In this document: positions 43,188 to 52,103 of the stretch, one piece after another | Numbering within the stretch: position 1 is the stretch's first letter | Layout: each line of letters starts with the position of its first letter | Assembly: GCA_028687425.1 (NCBI GenBank) | Contig: JAQUAD010000011.1 | Location: 1-61,137, forward strand | DNA: 61,137 nucleotides | Source of the DNA: Sideroxydans sp. | Lineage (GTDB): Bacteria > Pseudomonadota > Gammaproteobacteria > Burkholderiales > Gallionellaceae | Direction of reading: 5' to 3' | Notes under the pieces: generated by a model | Databases searched by the model: none | What the model saw: only the letters and a program-made list of their open reading frames with translations | Told to the model about the DNA's origin: nothing | Translations under genes and position numbers: made by a program

Positions 43188-44186
43188 ATGTTTAACGACA
43201 AGACCATACTCATCACCGGCGGCACTGGCTCCTTCGGACACACCTTTGTGCCCATGACCCTAAAGCGTTTCAATCCCAGAAAGCTCATCATCTTCTCCCG
43301 CGACGAGATGAAGCAATGGGAAATGGCCAAGCTATATGGCAGCGATTCGCGCGTACGCTTCTTCATTGGAGACGTGCGAGACAAGGACCGCTTGCACCGC
43401 GCGCTGGATGGTGTTGATTTTGTCGTACACGCTGCCGCCACCAAGATCGTTCCTACTGCGGAATACAACCCATTCGAGTGCGTCAAGACCAACATCAATG
43501 GCGCAATGAACCTGATTGATGCTTGCATCGACCAAGGCGTCAAGCGGGTCGTAGCCCTATCCACCGACAAGGCAAGCAGCCCCGCCAATCTTTACGGCGC
43601 AACCAAGCTGGCCTCAGATAAATTATTCGTTTCCGGAAACTCCTATGCTGGCAGCCATGACACCCGCTTTGCTGTGGTTCGTTATGGCAATGTGATGGGA
43701 TCGCGCGGTTCGGTTATCCCTTTCTTCCTCACTCGAGCTCACACAAACAAATTACCTATCACCGATTCCCGCATGACGCGTTTCATGATCACCTTGGAAC
43801 AAGGAGTGGAACTGGTCTGGCATGCCTTCAATGACATGGTCGGAGGCGAAATCTATGTGAAGAAGATTCCTTCGATGGTGATTACCGACATCGCCAAAGC
43901 GGTCGCCCCCGAAGCCGAGCACGAGATCATAGGCATCCGTCCCGGCGAGAAACTGCACGAGCAGATGATCAGCCCGGAAGACTCCTACCATACCTACGAA
44001 TATCCCGAGCACTACAAGATCCTCCCCGCCATCCACCAGTGGAGCGAAGATGCCAACCGCATCAAGGACGGCATTAAAGTACCGGAAGGCTTCACTTACG
44101 AATCCGACAACAACAAGGACTGGATGTCAGTGCAGGCCCTGAAAACCTGGATCGAGCAGAACAAAGCCAAGATCGGCACCATCTGA
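43188..44186 (+). CDS. pseB: UDP-GlcNAc 4,6-dehydratase (inverting), pseudaminic acid pathway
   Basis: A 332-residue SDR. The NADP motif is TGGTGSFGHTF, and the catalytic residues are in LSTDKASSPANLYGATKLAS with Tyr and Lys of the YxxxK motif; the family-typical YNPFECVKTNINGAMN is present. It removes water and inverts C5 of UDP-GlcNAc, the first step to CMP-pseudaminic acid. First of five Pse genes with overlapping or nearly touching ends; its stop overlaps the pseC ATG by one base. Confidence 0.96.
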   Translation: MFNDKTILITGGTGSFGHTFVPMTLKRFNPRKLIIFSRDEMKQWEMAKLYGSDSRVRFFIGDVRDKDRLHRALDGVDFVVHAAATKIVPTAEYNPFECVKTNINGAMNLIDACIDQGVKRVVALSTDKASSPANLYGATKLASDKLFVSGNSYAGSHDTRFAVVRYGNVMGSRGSVIPFFLTRAHTNKLPITDSRMTRFMITLEQGVELVWHAFNDMVGGEIYVKKIPSMVITDIAKAVAPEAEHEIIGIRPGEKLHEQMISPEDSYHTYEYPEHYKILPAIHQWSEDANRIKDGIKVPEGFTYESDNNKDWMSVQALKTWIEQNKAKIGTI

Positions 44187-45355
44187 TGTCAGGCTACATT
44201 CCCTACGGCAGACAGGATATCTCTGAAGCGGATATCCAATCGGTCATCGACGTCCTGCATTCGGACTGGCTGACCCAAGGACCGGCCGTTCCGCGATTCG
44301 AGCAGACCGTAGCGGATTATTGCAACGCGGCACATGCGCTCGCGATGAACAGCGCCACCTCGGCCCTGCACGCAGCCTGTTTGGCACTGGGCTTGGGCAA
44401 GGGGGATATCCTGTGGACCACCCCCATCACCTTCGTCGCCTCGGCCAACTGCGCCCTGTATTGCGGTGCCGCTGTCGACTTCGTTGACATAGATCCGCTC
44501 ACATACAACATGAGTGTCGCTGCCCTCGAGCGCAAACTTATAGAAGCTGAGAAACTCGGAAAGCTGCCCAAGATCGTCATCCCCGTCCATTTCGCAGGCC
44601 AATCTTGCGAAATGAAAACGATCAAGGCATTGGCCGACCGTTATGGTTTCAAGATCATTGAAGATGCCTCCCACGCCATCGGCGGCAAGTACCTCGGCCA
44701 GCCGGTAGGAAATTGCCGCTACTCCGACATCACCATCTTCAGCTTCCACCCCGTCAAGATCATCACCACTGCAGAAGGCGGCATGGCCCTGACCAATGAT
44801 GCGGAACTGGCGGCGAAGATGGCACTGCTGCGCAGCCACGGCATCACCCGCGACCCTACGCAGATGACGCACGAAGCCGATGGCGCCTGGTACTACCAGC
44901 AGATCACCCTCGGCTACAACTACCGCATGACCGACATGCAAGCCGCGCTGGGAGCCAGCCAGATGCACCGCCTGGATGGATTCGTGGCACGCCGCCATGA
45001 GATCGCCAAGCGTTATGATGAACTTCTTGCCGGCCTGCCCTTGACCACACCGTGGCAGCACCCGGACACGCATTCCGGATTGCACCTCTACCCGATCAGA
45101 TTGAAACTGGACAATATCGACACCTCTCACCGCGCAGTGTTCGATCATCTCCGTGCACAGAATATCGGCGCCAACCTGCACTATATCCCGGTGCACTTGC
45201 AGCCCTATTACCAAGCAATTGGATTCACAGCAGGAAGCCACCCGGAAGCCGAGCGTTACTATAACGAAGCGATCAGCCTGCCGATGTATCCGGGGCTAGG
45301 CGATGCGCAGCAAGATCGAGTGATCGAGGCATTGCGAGTAGCCACATCAAAATGA
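44186..45355 (+). CDS. pseC: UDP-4-keto-6-deoxy-sugar aminotransferase of the Pse pathway
   Basis: A 389-residue PLP aminotransferase of the DegT fold. The PLP Lys is in FSFHPVKIITTAEGGMAL, and EDASHAIGGKYLG precedes it. The opening YIPYGRQDISEADIQSVI is typical of PseC, which aminates C4 of the PseB product. Overlaps pseB and pseF starts by one and four bases. Confidence 0.95.
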   Translation: MSGYIPYGRQDISEADIQSVIDVLHSDWLTQGPAVPRFEQTVADYCNAAHALAMNSATSALHAACLALGLGKGDILWTTPITFVASANCALYCGAAVDFVDIDPLTYNMSVAALERKLIEAEKLGKLPKIVIPVHFAGQSCEMKTIKALADRYGFKIIEDASHAIGGKYLGQPVGNCRYSDITIFSFHPVKIITTAEGGMALTNDAELAAKMALLRSHGITRDPTQMTHEADGAWYYQQITLGYNYRMTDMQAALGASQMHRLDGFVARRHEIAKRYDELLAGLPLTTPWQHPDTHSGLHLYPIRLKLDNIDTSHRAVFDHLRAQNIGANLHYIPVHLQPYYQAIGFTAGSHPEAERYYNEAISLPMYPGLGDAQQDRVIEALRVATSK

Positions 45356-46041
45356 AGCTTGCGGTCATTCCAGCTCGAGGTGGTAGCAAACGCATCCCGC
45401 GCAAGAACATCAAATTATTTAATGGCAAGCCGATGATCGCTTGGTCTATCGAGGCAGCGAAGTCTTCCGGGCTTTTTGAGCGCATCATTGTTTCTACTGA
45501 TGACTCCGAGATTGCTGAAATCGCCAAGCAATGGGGCGCTGAGACTCCCTTCATGCGACCAGAAGAATTGTCGAATGATCATGCCGGAACGACGCCGGTT
45601 ATTGCGCATGCAACTCAATGGGCTTTGGCACAAGGAATGGATGTTGAAGCAGTATGCTGCATCTATGCCACAGCGCCATTTGTAAAAGTGGATGACTTGA
45701 AGCGCGGTTGGGAATCTCTGATATCGGACGATTGGGACTTCGCCTTCTCCGTGACTGATTTCGCAGCGCCCATTTTTCGTGCCTTCAAAGAAACAGAGTC
45801 GGGCGGTATCGAGATGTTCTATCCAGAGTATTTTTCCACGCGCTCACAAGACCTGCCTGTAGCGCTGCATGACGCAGGGCAATTCTACTGGGGGAGGCCA
45901 GCCGCGTGGATAGAGAGCAAGCGCATCTTTGATCAGCGTTCAAAACCAGTTTTGATTCCTCGTTGGCGAGTGCAAGACATCGACACACCGGACGATTGGG
46001 CGCGAGCCGAAATAATCGCGCCCGTGATTATGGAGCGTTGA
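45352..46041 (+). CDS. pseF: pseudaminic acid cytidylyltransferase
   Basis: A 229-residue nucleotidyltransferase. The opening KLAVIPARGGSKRIPRKNIK is the CMP-NulO synthetase CTP-binding motif, and the SFSVTDFAAPIFRAF and DAGQFYWGRP regions match the PseF subgroup. It makes CMP-pseudaminic acid, the last step, though it sits third in the operon. Five bases separate its stop from the next ATG. Confidence 0.95.
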   Translation: MKLAVIPARGGSKRIPRKNIKLFNGKPMIAWSIEAAKSSGLFERIIVSTDDSEIAEIAKQWGAETPFMRPEELSNDHAGTTPVIAHATQWALAQGMDVEAVCCIYATAPFVKVDDLKRGWESLISDDWDFAFSVTDFAAPIFRAFKETESGGIEMFYPEYFSTRSQDLPVALHDAGQFYWGRPAAWIESKRIFDQRSKPVLIPRWRVQDIDTPDDWARAEIIAPVIMER

Positions 46042-46046
46042 TATCA

Positions 46047-47567
46047 ATGCCGGTTTGCCATATCGCCTTTCGTACTGATGCTTCCAGTGAGATCGGCACT
46101 GGTCATTTCATGCGCTGCCTGACACTGGCCGATGAATTGCGCAAAACCGGGGCCGAGATTCGTTTCATCTGCCGTGAATTGCCGGCCCACCTCGCCGAGA
46201 TGCTCACCGAAAAGGGCATCTCGCATTTCCCTCTGACCGGCGAACCGCCCGCCCCGCATGCCAGCAATCTGGCGCACTCACACTGGCTGTGGACAGATCA
46301 GGAACACGATGCGCAAGTGTGCTTGCAGGCACTCGAAGGCCAAACATGGGATTGGGTGGTGGTTGACCACTACGCGCTCGACCACCGCTGGGAAAGCAGG
46401 ATGCGTATCGCTGCTTCAAAGATCATGGTAATCGACGACCTGGCTGACCGACGGCATGAATGCGATTTGCTGCTCGACCAGAACTACTACATCGACATGG
46501 ACGAGCGCTACCGCGACAAGGTCTCTGAGGACTGCCGCCTGTTACTCGGCCCTCGCTATGCATTGTTACGCGAGGAATTCAGAGCACTGCGCAAGCAGGA
46601 TGTGCCTCGGTCAGGCGATATCCGCCGCATTCTGGTGTTCTTCGGCGGTATCGATGCGGACAACTTCACCGGCCAGGCCATCCAGGCGCTGGTACGTTTA
46701 AACCTCAAAGCGTTGCATGTGGATGTCGTGATTGGCGCTCGACATCCTCAACTTTCAGATATTAAAAACTCCTGTATCGCTGCAGGATTCACCTGCCATG
46801 TGCAGACCCCTCACATGGCCGAATTAATGGCGACAGCGGATCTGGCTATAGGCGCCGGTGGCATTGCGACGTGGGAGCGTTGCTGCCTGGGGTTGCCAAC
46901 ACTCGCTTTCAGCGTAGCCGAAAACCAACGCGCACAGATCCGCGATGCCGCCGAAATCGGACTGTTGCTAACAGCCAATGTATCTGCCGACATTCCATCT
47001 GCCATTTGCCGACAGATAAGTGCATTGATCGACAATCCCATATTGCTAAGGCTGACCTCGAGAACAGCAAGTGCACAAGTGGATGGCAAAGGAAGCCTGC
47101 GCATCCTGACGGCATTAGGGGCCAATAACATTCATATTCGTCGAGCTACTATTGCCGATGCCCGCAATCTGTTCGATTGGCGCAACCACCCCGACATCAG
47201 GGCAGTATCCTACAGCCATGCCGAACTTGATTGGCCTTCCCACTTACAATGGGTGGAGCAGACCCTGCAGAGGGCTGATCGTGAACTTCTTATCGGCGAA
47301 TTGGATGGTCGAGCGCTGGGCGTCGTACGTTTCGACTTCCAAGACATAACTGCGGAAGTTTCCATCTATCTGGTTCCTGACGCTGGTTTCAGCGGACAAG
47401 GTCGCAATTTGTTGCTGGCGGCAGAGCATTGGATGAGAATCCATCATCCAAAGATCGGGCGTGTGGCTGCCTCAGTTCTGGGTGACAACATGCCTTCGCA
47501 AGGTTTGTTCCTCGGTGCTGGCTACAAGATGCAAGATATCCATTACATAAAAGAACTTCAGGATTGA
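46047..47567 (+). CDS. pseG: PseG-PseH fusion: UDP-sugar hydrolase plus GNAT N-acetyltransferase
   Basis: A 506-residue two-domain protein. Residues about 1-358 are PseG, a GT-B-fold UDP-2,4-diacetamido-trideoxy-altropyranose hydrolase: FRTDASSEIGTGHFMRCLTL (first part), VVVDHYALDHRWE and GAGGIATWERCCLGLPT. Residues about 361-506 are a GNAT domain of PseH type (IRRATIADARNLFDWRNHP, VGxG-like SGQGRNLLLAAEHW). So steps 3 (4-N-acetylation) and 4 (UDP removal) are on one chain. A longer frame overlaps pseF, but this ATG gives the proper PseG opening. Stop is 2 bases before the pseI ATG. Confidence 0.93.
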   Translation: MPVCHIAFRTDASSEIGTGHFMRCLTLADELRKTGAEIRFICRELPAHLAEMLTEKGISHFPLTGEPPAPHASNLAHSHWLWTDQEHDAQVCLQALEGQTWDWVVVDHYALDHRWESRMRIAASKIMVIDDLADRRHECDLLLDQNYYIDMDERYRDKVSEDCRLLLGPRYALLREEFRALRKQDVPRSGDIRRILVFFGGIDADNFTGQAIQALVRLNLKALHVDVVIGARHPQLSDIKNSCIAAGFTCHVQTPHMAELMATADLAIGAGGIATWERCCLGLPTLAFSVAENQRAQIRDAAEIGLLLTANVSADIPSAICRQISALIDNPILLRLTSRTASAQVDGKGSLRILTALGANNIHIRRATIADARNLFDWRNHPDIRAVSYSHAELDWPSHLQWVEQTLQRADRELLIGELDGRALGVVRFDFQDITAEVSIYLVPDAGFSGQGRNLLLAAEHWMRIHHPKIGRVAASVLGDNMPSQGLFLGAGYKMQDIHYIKELQD

Positions 47568-47569
47568 TA

Positions 47570-48625
47570 ATGCCTCCAGAAATACGAATCGCAGACAGAC
47601 TGATAGGCTGCAACAACGCGCCTTTCATCATCGCCGAGATGTCCGGCAACCATAACCAGTCTTTGGAGCGCGCACTGGAGATCGTTGAGGCAGCCGCCAA
47701 AAGCGGCGCGCATGCCTTGAAAATTCAGACCTACACGCCGGACACCATGACGCTAGATCTGGATGAGCGCGAATTCCATATCAGCGACCCGAACAGTCTC
47801 TGGGCCGGCAGCTCGCTCTACAAACTCTACGGCGAAGCCTATACGCCTTGGGAATGGCACAAGCCCATCTTCGACCATGCGCGCAAGTTAGGAATCATCC
47901 CGTTCAGCACGCCGTTCGATGACACCTCGGTCGATTTCCTAGAGACTCTGGATGCCCCCTGCTACAAGATCGCCTCTTTCGAGAACACCGACCTGCCGCT
48001 GATCCGCAAGGTCGCCGCCACCGGCAAACCCATGATCATCTCCACCGGCATGGCGACCGTGGCAGAACTTGACGAAACTGTACGCGCAGCAAGAGAGGCC
48101 GGCTGTCGCGACTTGATCTTGCTCAAATGCACCAGCACCTACCCAGCCACAGCGGAGAACACCAATATCCTGACCATCCCTCACCTGCGCGAACTGTTCG
48201 GGTGCGAGGTCGGCCTGTCGGATCACACCATGGGTGTCGGCGTATCGGTTGCCAGTGTCGCGCTGGGCGCGACTGTGATCGAGAAGCACTTCACTTTGAG
48301 TCGCGCCGACGGCGGCGTGGATAGCAGTTTTTCCATGGAGCCCGCTGAGATGGCACAGCTCGTCATCGAATCTGAGCGCGCTTGGCAGGCGCTAGGGAAG
48401 GTCAGTTACGGCCCGACCGAGAAAGAAAAAAAATCCCTAGCATTCCGCCGTTCACTTTACTTGACGCGCGACATGAAGGCCGGCGAAACGCTCACCCGTG
48501 AAAATGTCCGAGCCATCCGCCCCGGCTTCGGCCTGCCTACAAAATATCTTGATGTCGTACTCGGCAAACAGCTAAAGAAGGATGTCGTCAAAGGCACACC
48601 GCTTTCATGGGAACTGATCGGTTAA
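47570..48625 (+). CDS. pseI: pseudaminic acid synthase
   Basis: A 351-residue NeuB-type enzyme that condenses the altrose derivative with phosphoenolpyruvate. The TIM-barrel motif IIAEMSGNHNQSLERALEI is the PseI opening; a C-terminal SAF/antifreeze-like domain spans about 285-351 (RSLYLTRDMKAGETLTRENV). The TTG at 47564 overlaps the previous stop, but the ATG six bases later is preferred. With pseB, C, F and GH it completes a full CMP-Pse pathway. Confidence 0.95.
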   Translation: MPPEIRIADRLIGCNNAPFIIAEMSGNHNQSLERALEIVEAAAKSGAHALKIQTYTPDTMTLDLDEREFHISDPNSLWAGSSLYKLYGEAYTPWEWHKPIFDHARKLGIIPFSTPFDDTSVDFLETLDAPCYKIASFENTDLPLIRKVAATGKPMIISTGMATVAELDETVRAAREAGCRDLILLKCTSTYPATAENTNILTIPHLRELFGCEVGLSDHTMGVGVSVASVALGATVIEKHFTLSRADGGVDSSFSMEPAEMAQLVIESERAWQALGKVSYGPTEKEKKSLAFRRSLYLTRDMKAGETLTRENVRAIRPGFGLPTKYLDVVLGKQLKKDVVKGTPLSWELIG

Positions 48626-48650
48626 CTTACTTCCAGCAAAGGAGAACAAC

Positions 48651-49433
48651 ATGAGCATCATGAACACAATCAAGTTGCATGCAGCCGAGTACCTGTGGAA
48701 ATTGCCCAAGGCCACATTCACAGACCCACAAGCGGCCGACCTGTCCAAACAACTGGTCGAAAACGGCTGTTGCGTCATCGAAAATTTCATGTCTCCAGAG
48801 CAAGTCGACACGCTGGTAGCGAATGCTGAACGTGCCTACCAGCAATTCCCTGATCGCGTATCGCTCGAGTCCAATGGGGCAGACCAGCGCATCTATGCCG
48901 TCGACCATCTGGACAAATCTTTCCTGCTAACCGAGGAACTGGCAGTCGCCGACCGCATCAATGCCGCGTTCGACCGTGGCTCCAACAAGACATGGTTCCA
49001 AATGATAGGCAAAATCACTTACAAAGAGGGAAATCTCGGCTCGGGTTCCGGTTGGCATCGCGATTCTCCTTTCACACACCAGTTCAAGGCCATCCTCTAT
49101 CTGACCGATGTGACCGAAGAGAACGGCCCCTTTGAATACATCAAGGGCACACACCGCAAGGACAGCCTGAAGGAAACCGCAAAGTTCCTCGGCATAGAGA
49201 CCAGCCAATATCGCTTCTCTCCGGATCAAATCGAACGCCTTGAAGCTTCCGGCATCGTCCCCAAACGCACCACTGTCACGGGCAAGAAAGGTACGTTGCT
49301 GATGGCGGACGTACGAGGGCTGCACTGGGGCAAGCCGCTCCGCTCCGGGCAGCGAATGGCCATTACACGCTACTTCTTCCCGAACGGCGTACCTGCCCAT
49401 TTCTCGAAGCTATATCCTCAGGCCGTACTCTGA
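48651..49433 (+). CDS. phytanoyl-CoA dioxygenase (PhyH) family protein
   Basis: A 260-residue Fe(II)/2-oxoglutarate oxygenase of the cupin fold. The metal triad is visible: HxD in GSGWHRDSPFTHQF and the distal His in RGLHWGKPLRSGQRM, followed by the 2-oxoglutarate Arg. AAAGGAG precedes the ATG. Members hydroxylate diverse small molecules. Placed directly after pseI, it may modify a sugar precursor or the finished glycan; substrate unknown. Confidence 0.88.
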   Translation: MSIMNTIKLHAAEYLWKLPKATFTDPQAADLSKQLVENGCCVIENFMSPEQVDTLVANAERAYQQFPDRVSLESNGADQRIYAVDHLDKSFLLTEELAVADRINAAFDRGSNKTWFQMIGKITYKEGNLGSGSGWHRDSPFTHQFKAILYLTDVTEENGPFEYIKGTHRKDSLKETAKFLGIETSQYRFSPDQIERLEASGIVPKRTTVTGKKGTLLMADVRGLHWGKPLRSGQRMAITRYFFPNGVPAHFSKLYPQAVL

Positions 49434-49500
49434 CCACGTATTCATAACAAGGAAATGCATCATCGTCACAGGGATTGATACGCTGGTCAGCGAAGAAGAA

Positions 49501-50868
49501 TTGCTGGAAGAATGCGGATTCTGGAAGCAGTATTCCAAAGACCTGCGCAAACCGGCCGGAAATGTACTGGCGCGCTGGTATTGGCTGGCGCGCGCCGCGT
49601 TGCGCGCGTTCGCCATCATCCTTCTCGCACGGGGGGAGCGCCCTTCTCCTTCTACCGAGCACAAGACCTGTGACCTGCTGTTAGTCTATTTCACCAGAAA
49701 CCAGCGCAACGCTTTCGGGCCATGGCTGAAAAATGCCGATGCAGCCATACAAACTGCCTCCAATCTTGGCGAAACTGATTGGCACATCTCCTGGCGACAG
49801 TGCGCCATCCTCACCCTGCGCTACCTGCTCCCAATATATCGTTTGCTATGCAAGCGCGCTGACTCACACGAGACCATCCCTTGTCTGGAAGAGTTCGTCC
49901 GCTACCAAGCGGGTTTGATATTGGCCGAGGAACTTTTCAACCGGGTCAGCCCCATGGCGGTAGGCACAGCCAACGATCACAGCGGCATCTCACGTGCATT
50001 CATCCGTAAGGCACGCGCCAAAGGTATGCGCGTGATCTACACCCAGCATGCGTCTGTCGGCAACGGCTTCCCCGCGCTGGACTTCGACCTTTCATTGCTC
50101 GACGGCCTGCAGGCATACCAGCAGTACCTGCGCTCCGGACCCGCTCGTGGCGAGATCGTCATTACGGGCCGGCACCACATCGAAACACGCGAAGCCCGCT
50201 CTGCGCCATCCGGAAAAATCGTTGGCCTGGCCACCAACAAAGCAGACAGCCTGCTCACCTGGCACCGCCTGATGCGCGGCATCCGTGCTGGCGGATTCAG
50301 CATGGTCATGCGTTGCCATCCCGCCGAACGCCGGCTGATCCTGTGGAAGCTACTCTGCCGGCTGCATGGGGCAAAGCTGGATACCGGGACACTGGCAGGA
50401 TTTCTGGCGCGTATCGATGTCATGGTCAGCGGTTTGTCCGGCACCATTCTGGATGCCGCCATCCGCGGCATCTCCAGCCTCGTCTTCATGCCTACGCAAC
50501 TGAAATCCCCGCGCATGGAGGATTACTACGGGTTCGAACGCTTCGGTTTATGCCGTCGCATTTCCATCGATGACGATCCAACTCCGCTATTGAGCGCCGC
50601 AATAGCGGCCAGGCTGGACCCCAGCATCGTGGGCGTATTCGAGGCTGGATTGTTCCTGCATCCCGATGAGGAAAAACGCAAGGTTGTATCGCTGTTCATG
50701 CAGCAGATCACACGCGGCACCAACATTGACCTTGCATCGGCAGGCGGTTACATCCGCACATTCCAGACGAACGGTTCTTTCCTGTCACCCCTAAGCTACG
50801 CCGAAGAGATCGATCGTCACGGCTGGCTCGACACTGGAACAGCCTCATCCCAAGGCGCAGCCCGATGA
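49501..50868 (+). CDS. GT-B-like candidate glycosyltransferase, possibly CMP-pseudaminic acid-using
   Basis: A protein of at least 455 residues. The C-terminal half has VMRCHPAERRLILW and RIDVMVSGLSGTILDAAIRG, the donor-site layout seen in KpsS, polysialyltransferase-like and CDP-glycerol transferase-like GT-B enzymes. The start is unclear. TTG at 49501 is the only conventional start, with no good ribosome site. The same frame reads on upstream to about 49435 (KCIIVTGIDTLVSEEELLEE) without a stop and without ATG or GTG, so the true start may be non-standard. Stop overlaps the next ATG by four bases. Directly after the Pse genes, it could transfer pseudaminic acid (inference). Confidence 0.7.
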   Translation: MLEECGFWKQYSKDLRKPAGNVLARWYWLARAALRAFAIILLARGERPSPSTEHKTCDLLLVYFTRNQRNAFGPWLKNADAAIQTASNLGETDWHISWRQCAILTLRYLLPIYRLLCKRADSHETIPCLEEFVRYQAGLILAEELFNRVSPMAVGTANDHSGISRAFIRKARAKGMRVIYTQHASVGNGFPALDFDLSLLDGLQAYQQYLRSGPARGEIVITGRHHIETREARSAPSGKIVGLATNKADSLLTWHRLMRGIRAGGFSMVMRCHPAERRLILWKLLCRLHGAKLDTGTLAGFLARIDVMVSGLSGTILDAAIRGISSLVFMPTQLKSPRMEDYYGFERFGLCRRISIDDDPTPLLSAAIAARLDPSIVGVFEAGLFLHPDEEKRKVVSLFMQQITRGTNIDLASAGGYIRTFQTNGSFLSPLSYAEEIDRHGWLDTGTASSQGAAR

Positions 50869-52103
50869 CCGCTCGCCATGAGCTCCTGCTGTTCTACGCC
50901 GCCCGTGCCGCCGGCCTGCTCGTTAAGCCGCTCACTCTCTGGATACTGGTCAAACTGCAGGCCACGGATGCCAGCTATTTCGTCGCGACCTATTACTTTC
51001 TGGTCGCCGCCACATTCATCGCGTTGAATGCCGAAGCGCACATCCCGTTCTTCAAACTCCGGTTCGGTGGTGAAGAAATATCCCGCCACAAACTGGGGAT
51101 CGAATTCCGCAATTACACGCGCGCACTCTTCAGCCACATCGCCGTCTTCCTGCCGCTGATCATGCTCGGTTTCTTCTACTACCTGGGCAACGTCATCGAA
51201 GCCGCGATGTTCTCCCTCTTCATCCTGCTGGAGAAATTCTGGGACGAATTGCAACGGTACATGATCTTCTCCCGTCGCTATACCCAATGGTCCCTATGGT
51301 TCATTGCAAAGATGCTGACTCCTTCTCTGGCCATCGCGATCGCCTACTGGTTGAAGCTGGATATGATGTGGAGCGTGTGTTTCGCGATGTCTGCCTTCGC
51401 AGTCGCCCTCACAATGACCATGCTGCGACAAAAAGAACGACGCATGCTGCTGCATTCAACAACGAATGCATTGCGGTCTTCCACCTCGCAATACTTGACA
51501 GCCTACAAACAGCGCTTCGCCATCGCGCAATTACTGGCCATCTCATCGACCAATCTATTGCAAATGGATAAATGGCTGACCGGCCAGGCAGGATTGAAAA
51601 GCATCCTCGTCGAACTAGTACTGCTCAGCCAGTTCGGCGCAATCTTCATCGTCCTGATCGACAACCTGTTCTTCTCGCGCAACCGGGACCGTTTCGTATT
51701 GAAGAAACGCCATATCGCAGAGATCGTTGCTTGGCCGCGCATGTTCTTGGTTGCCTTCGCCTACCTCGCCGGCGCGCTGCTCGTGATCGCAATTTTCAAG
51801 GCAACCTTGGGTATCGCAAAACTGGAGCTACTTGATGCAGGCATGGCCATCAGCATTTTCGTGATCGTCGGCATGACACGCCCGTTGACCGAACACGCAT
51901 TCTGGCATCTGCCCAGGCACAGGTCTGCCATGGTGGATGTCGCCACGATAGCCACGATGGGCATCTTCGGGTACTGGGCGCTATCCAGCTACGGCTTGCA
52001 CGGCATGTTCGTTATGCTCGTCCTCGCATTATCATTGCGTGCAGCCGGTTTTCTGGCCCTTTGCCAACGCTCCTGCATCGACGAACGGGATTTTGTGAAA
52101 TGA
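50865..52103 (+). CDS. Wzx-like polysaccharide flippase
   Basis: A 412-residue membrane protein with about 12 helices and basic interhelical loops (MLRQKERRMLL, FFSRNRDRFVLKKRH), the size and pattern of lipid-linked oligosaccharide flippases of the MOP family. Similarity is weak and comes mainly from topology and position between transferase and polymerase genes. Its start overlaps the previous stop and its stop overlaps the next start, so it lies in one tight operon. Confidence 0.65.
   Translation: MTARHELLLFYAARAAGLLVKPLTLWILVKLQATDASYFVATYYFLVAATFIALNAEAHIPFFKLRFGGEEISRHKLGIEFRNYTRALFSHIAVFLPLIMLGFFYYLGNVIEAAMFSLFILLEKFWDELQRYMIFSRRYTQWSLWFIAKMLTPSLAIAIAYWLKLDMMWSVCFAMSAFAVALTMTMLRQKERRMLLHSTTNALRSSTSQYLTAYKQRFAIAQLLAISSTNLLQMDKWLTGQAGLKSILVELVLLSQFGAIFIVLIDNLFFSRNRDRFVLKKRHIAEIVAWPRMFLVAFAYLAGALLVIAIFKATLGIAKLELLDAGMAISIFVIVGMTRPLTEHAFWHLPRHRSAMVDVATIATMGIFGYWALSSYGLHGMFVMLVLALSLRAAGFLALCQRSCIDERDFVK

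Noticed and set aside
43169-43588. 139-codon minus-strand frame opposite pseB
   Set aside because: pseB has an unmistakable SDR sequence; the antisense product has no pattern.
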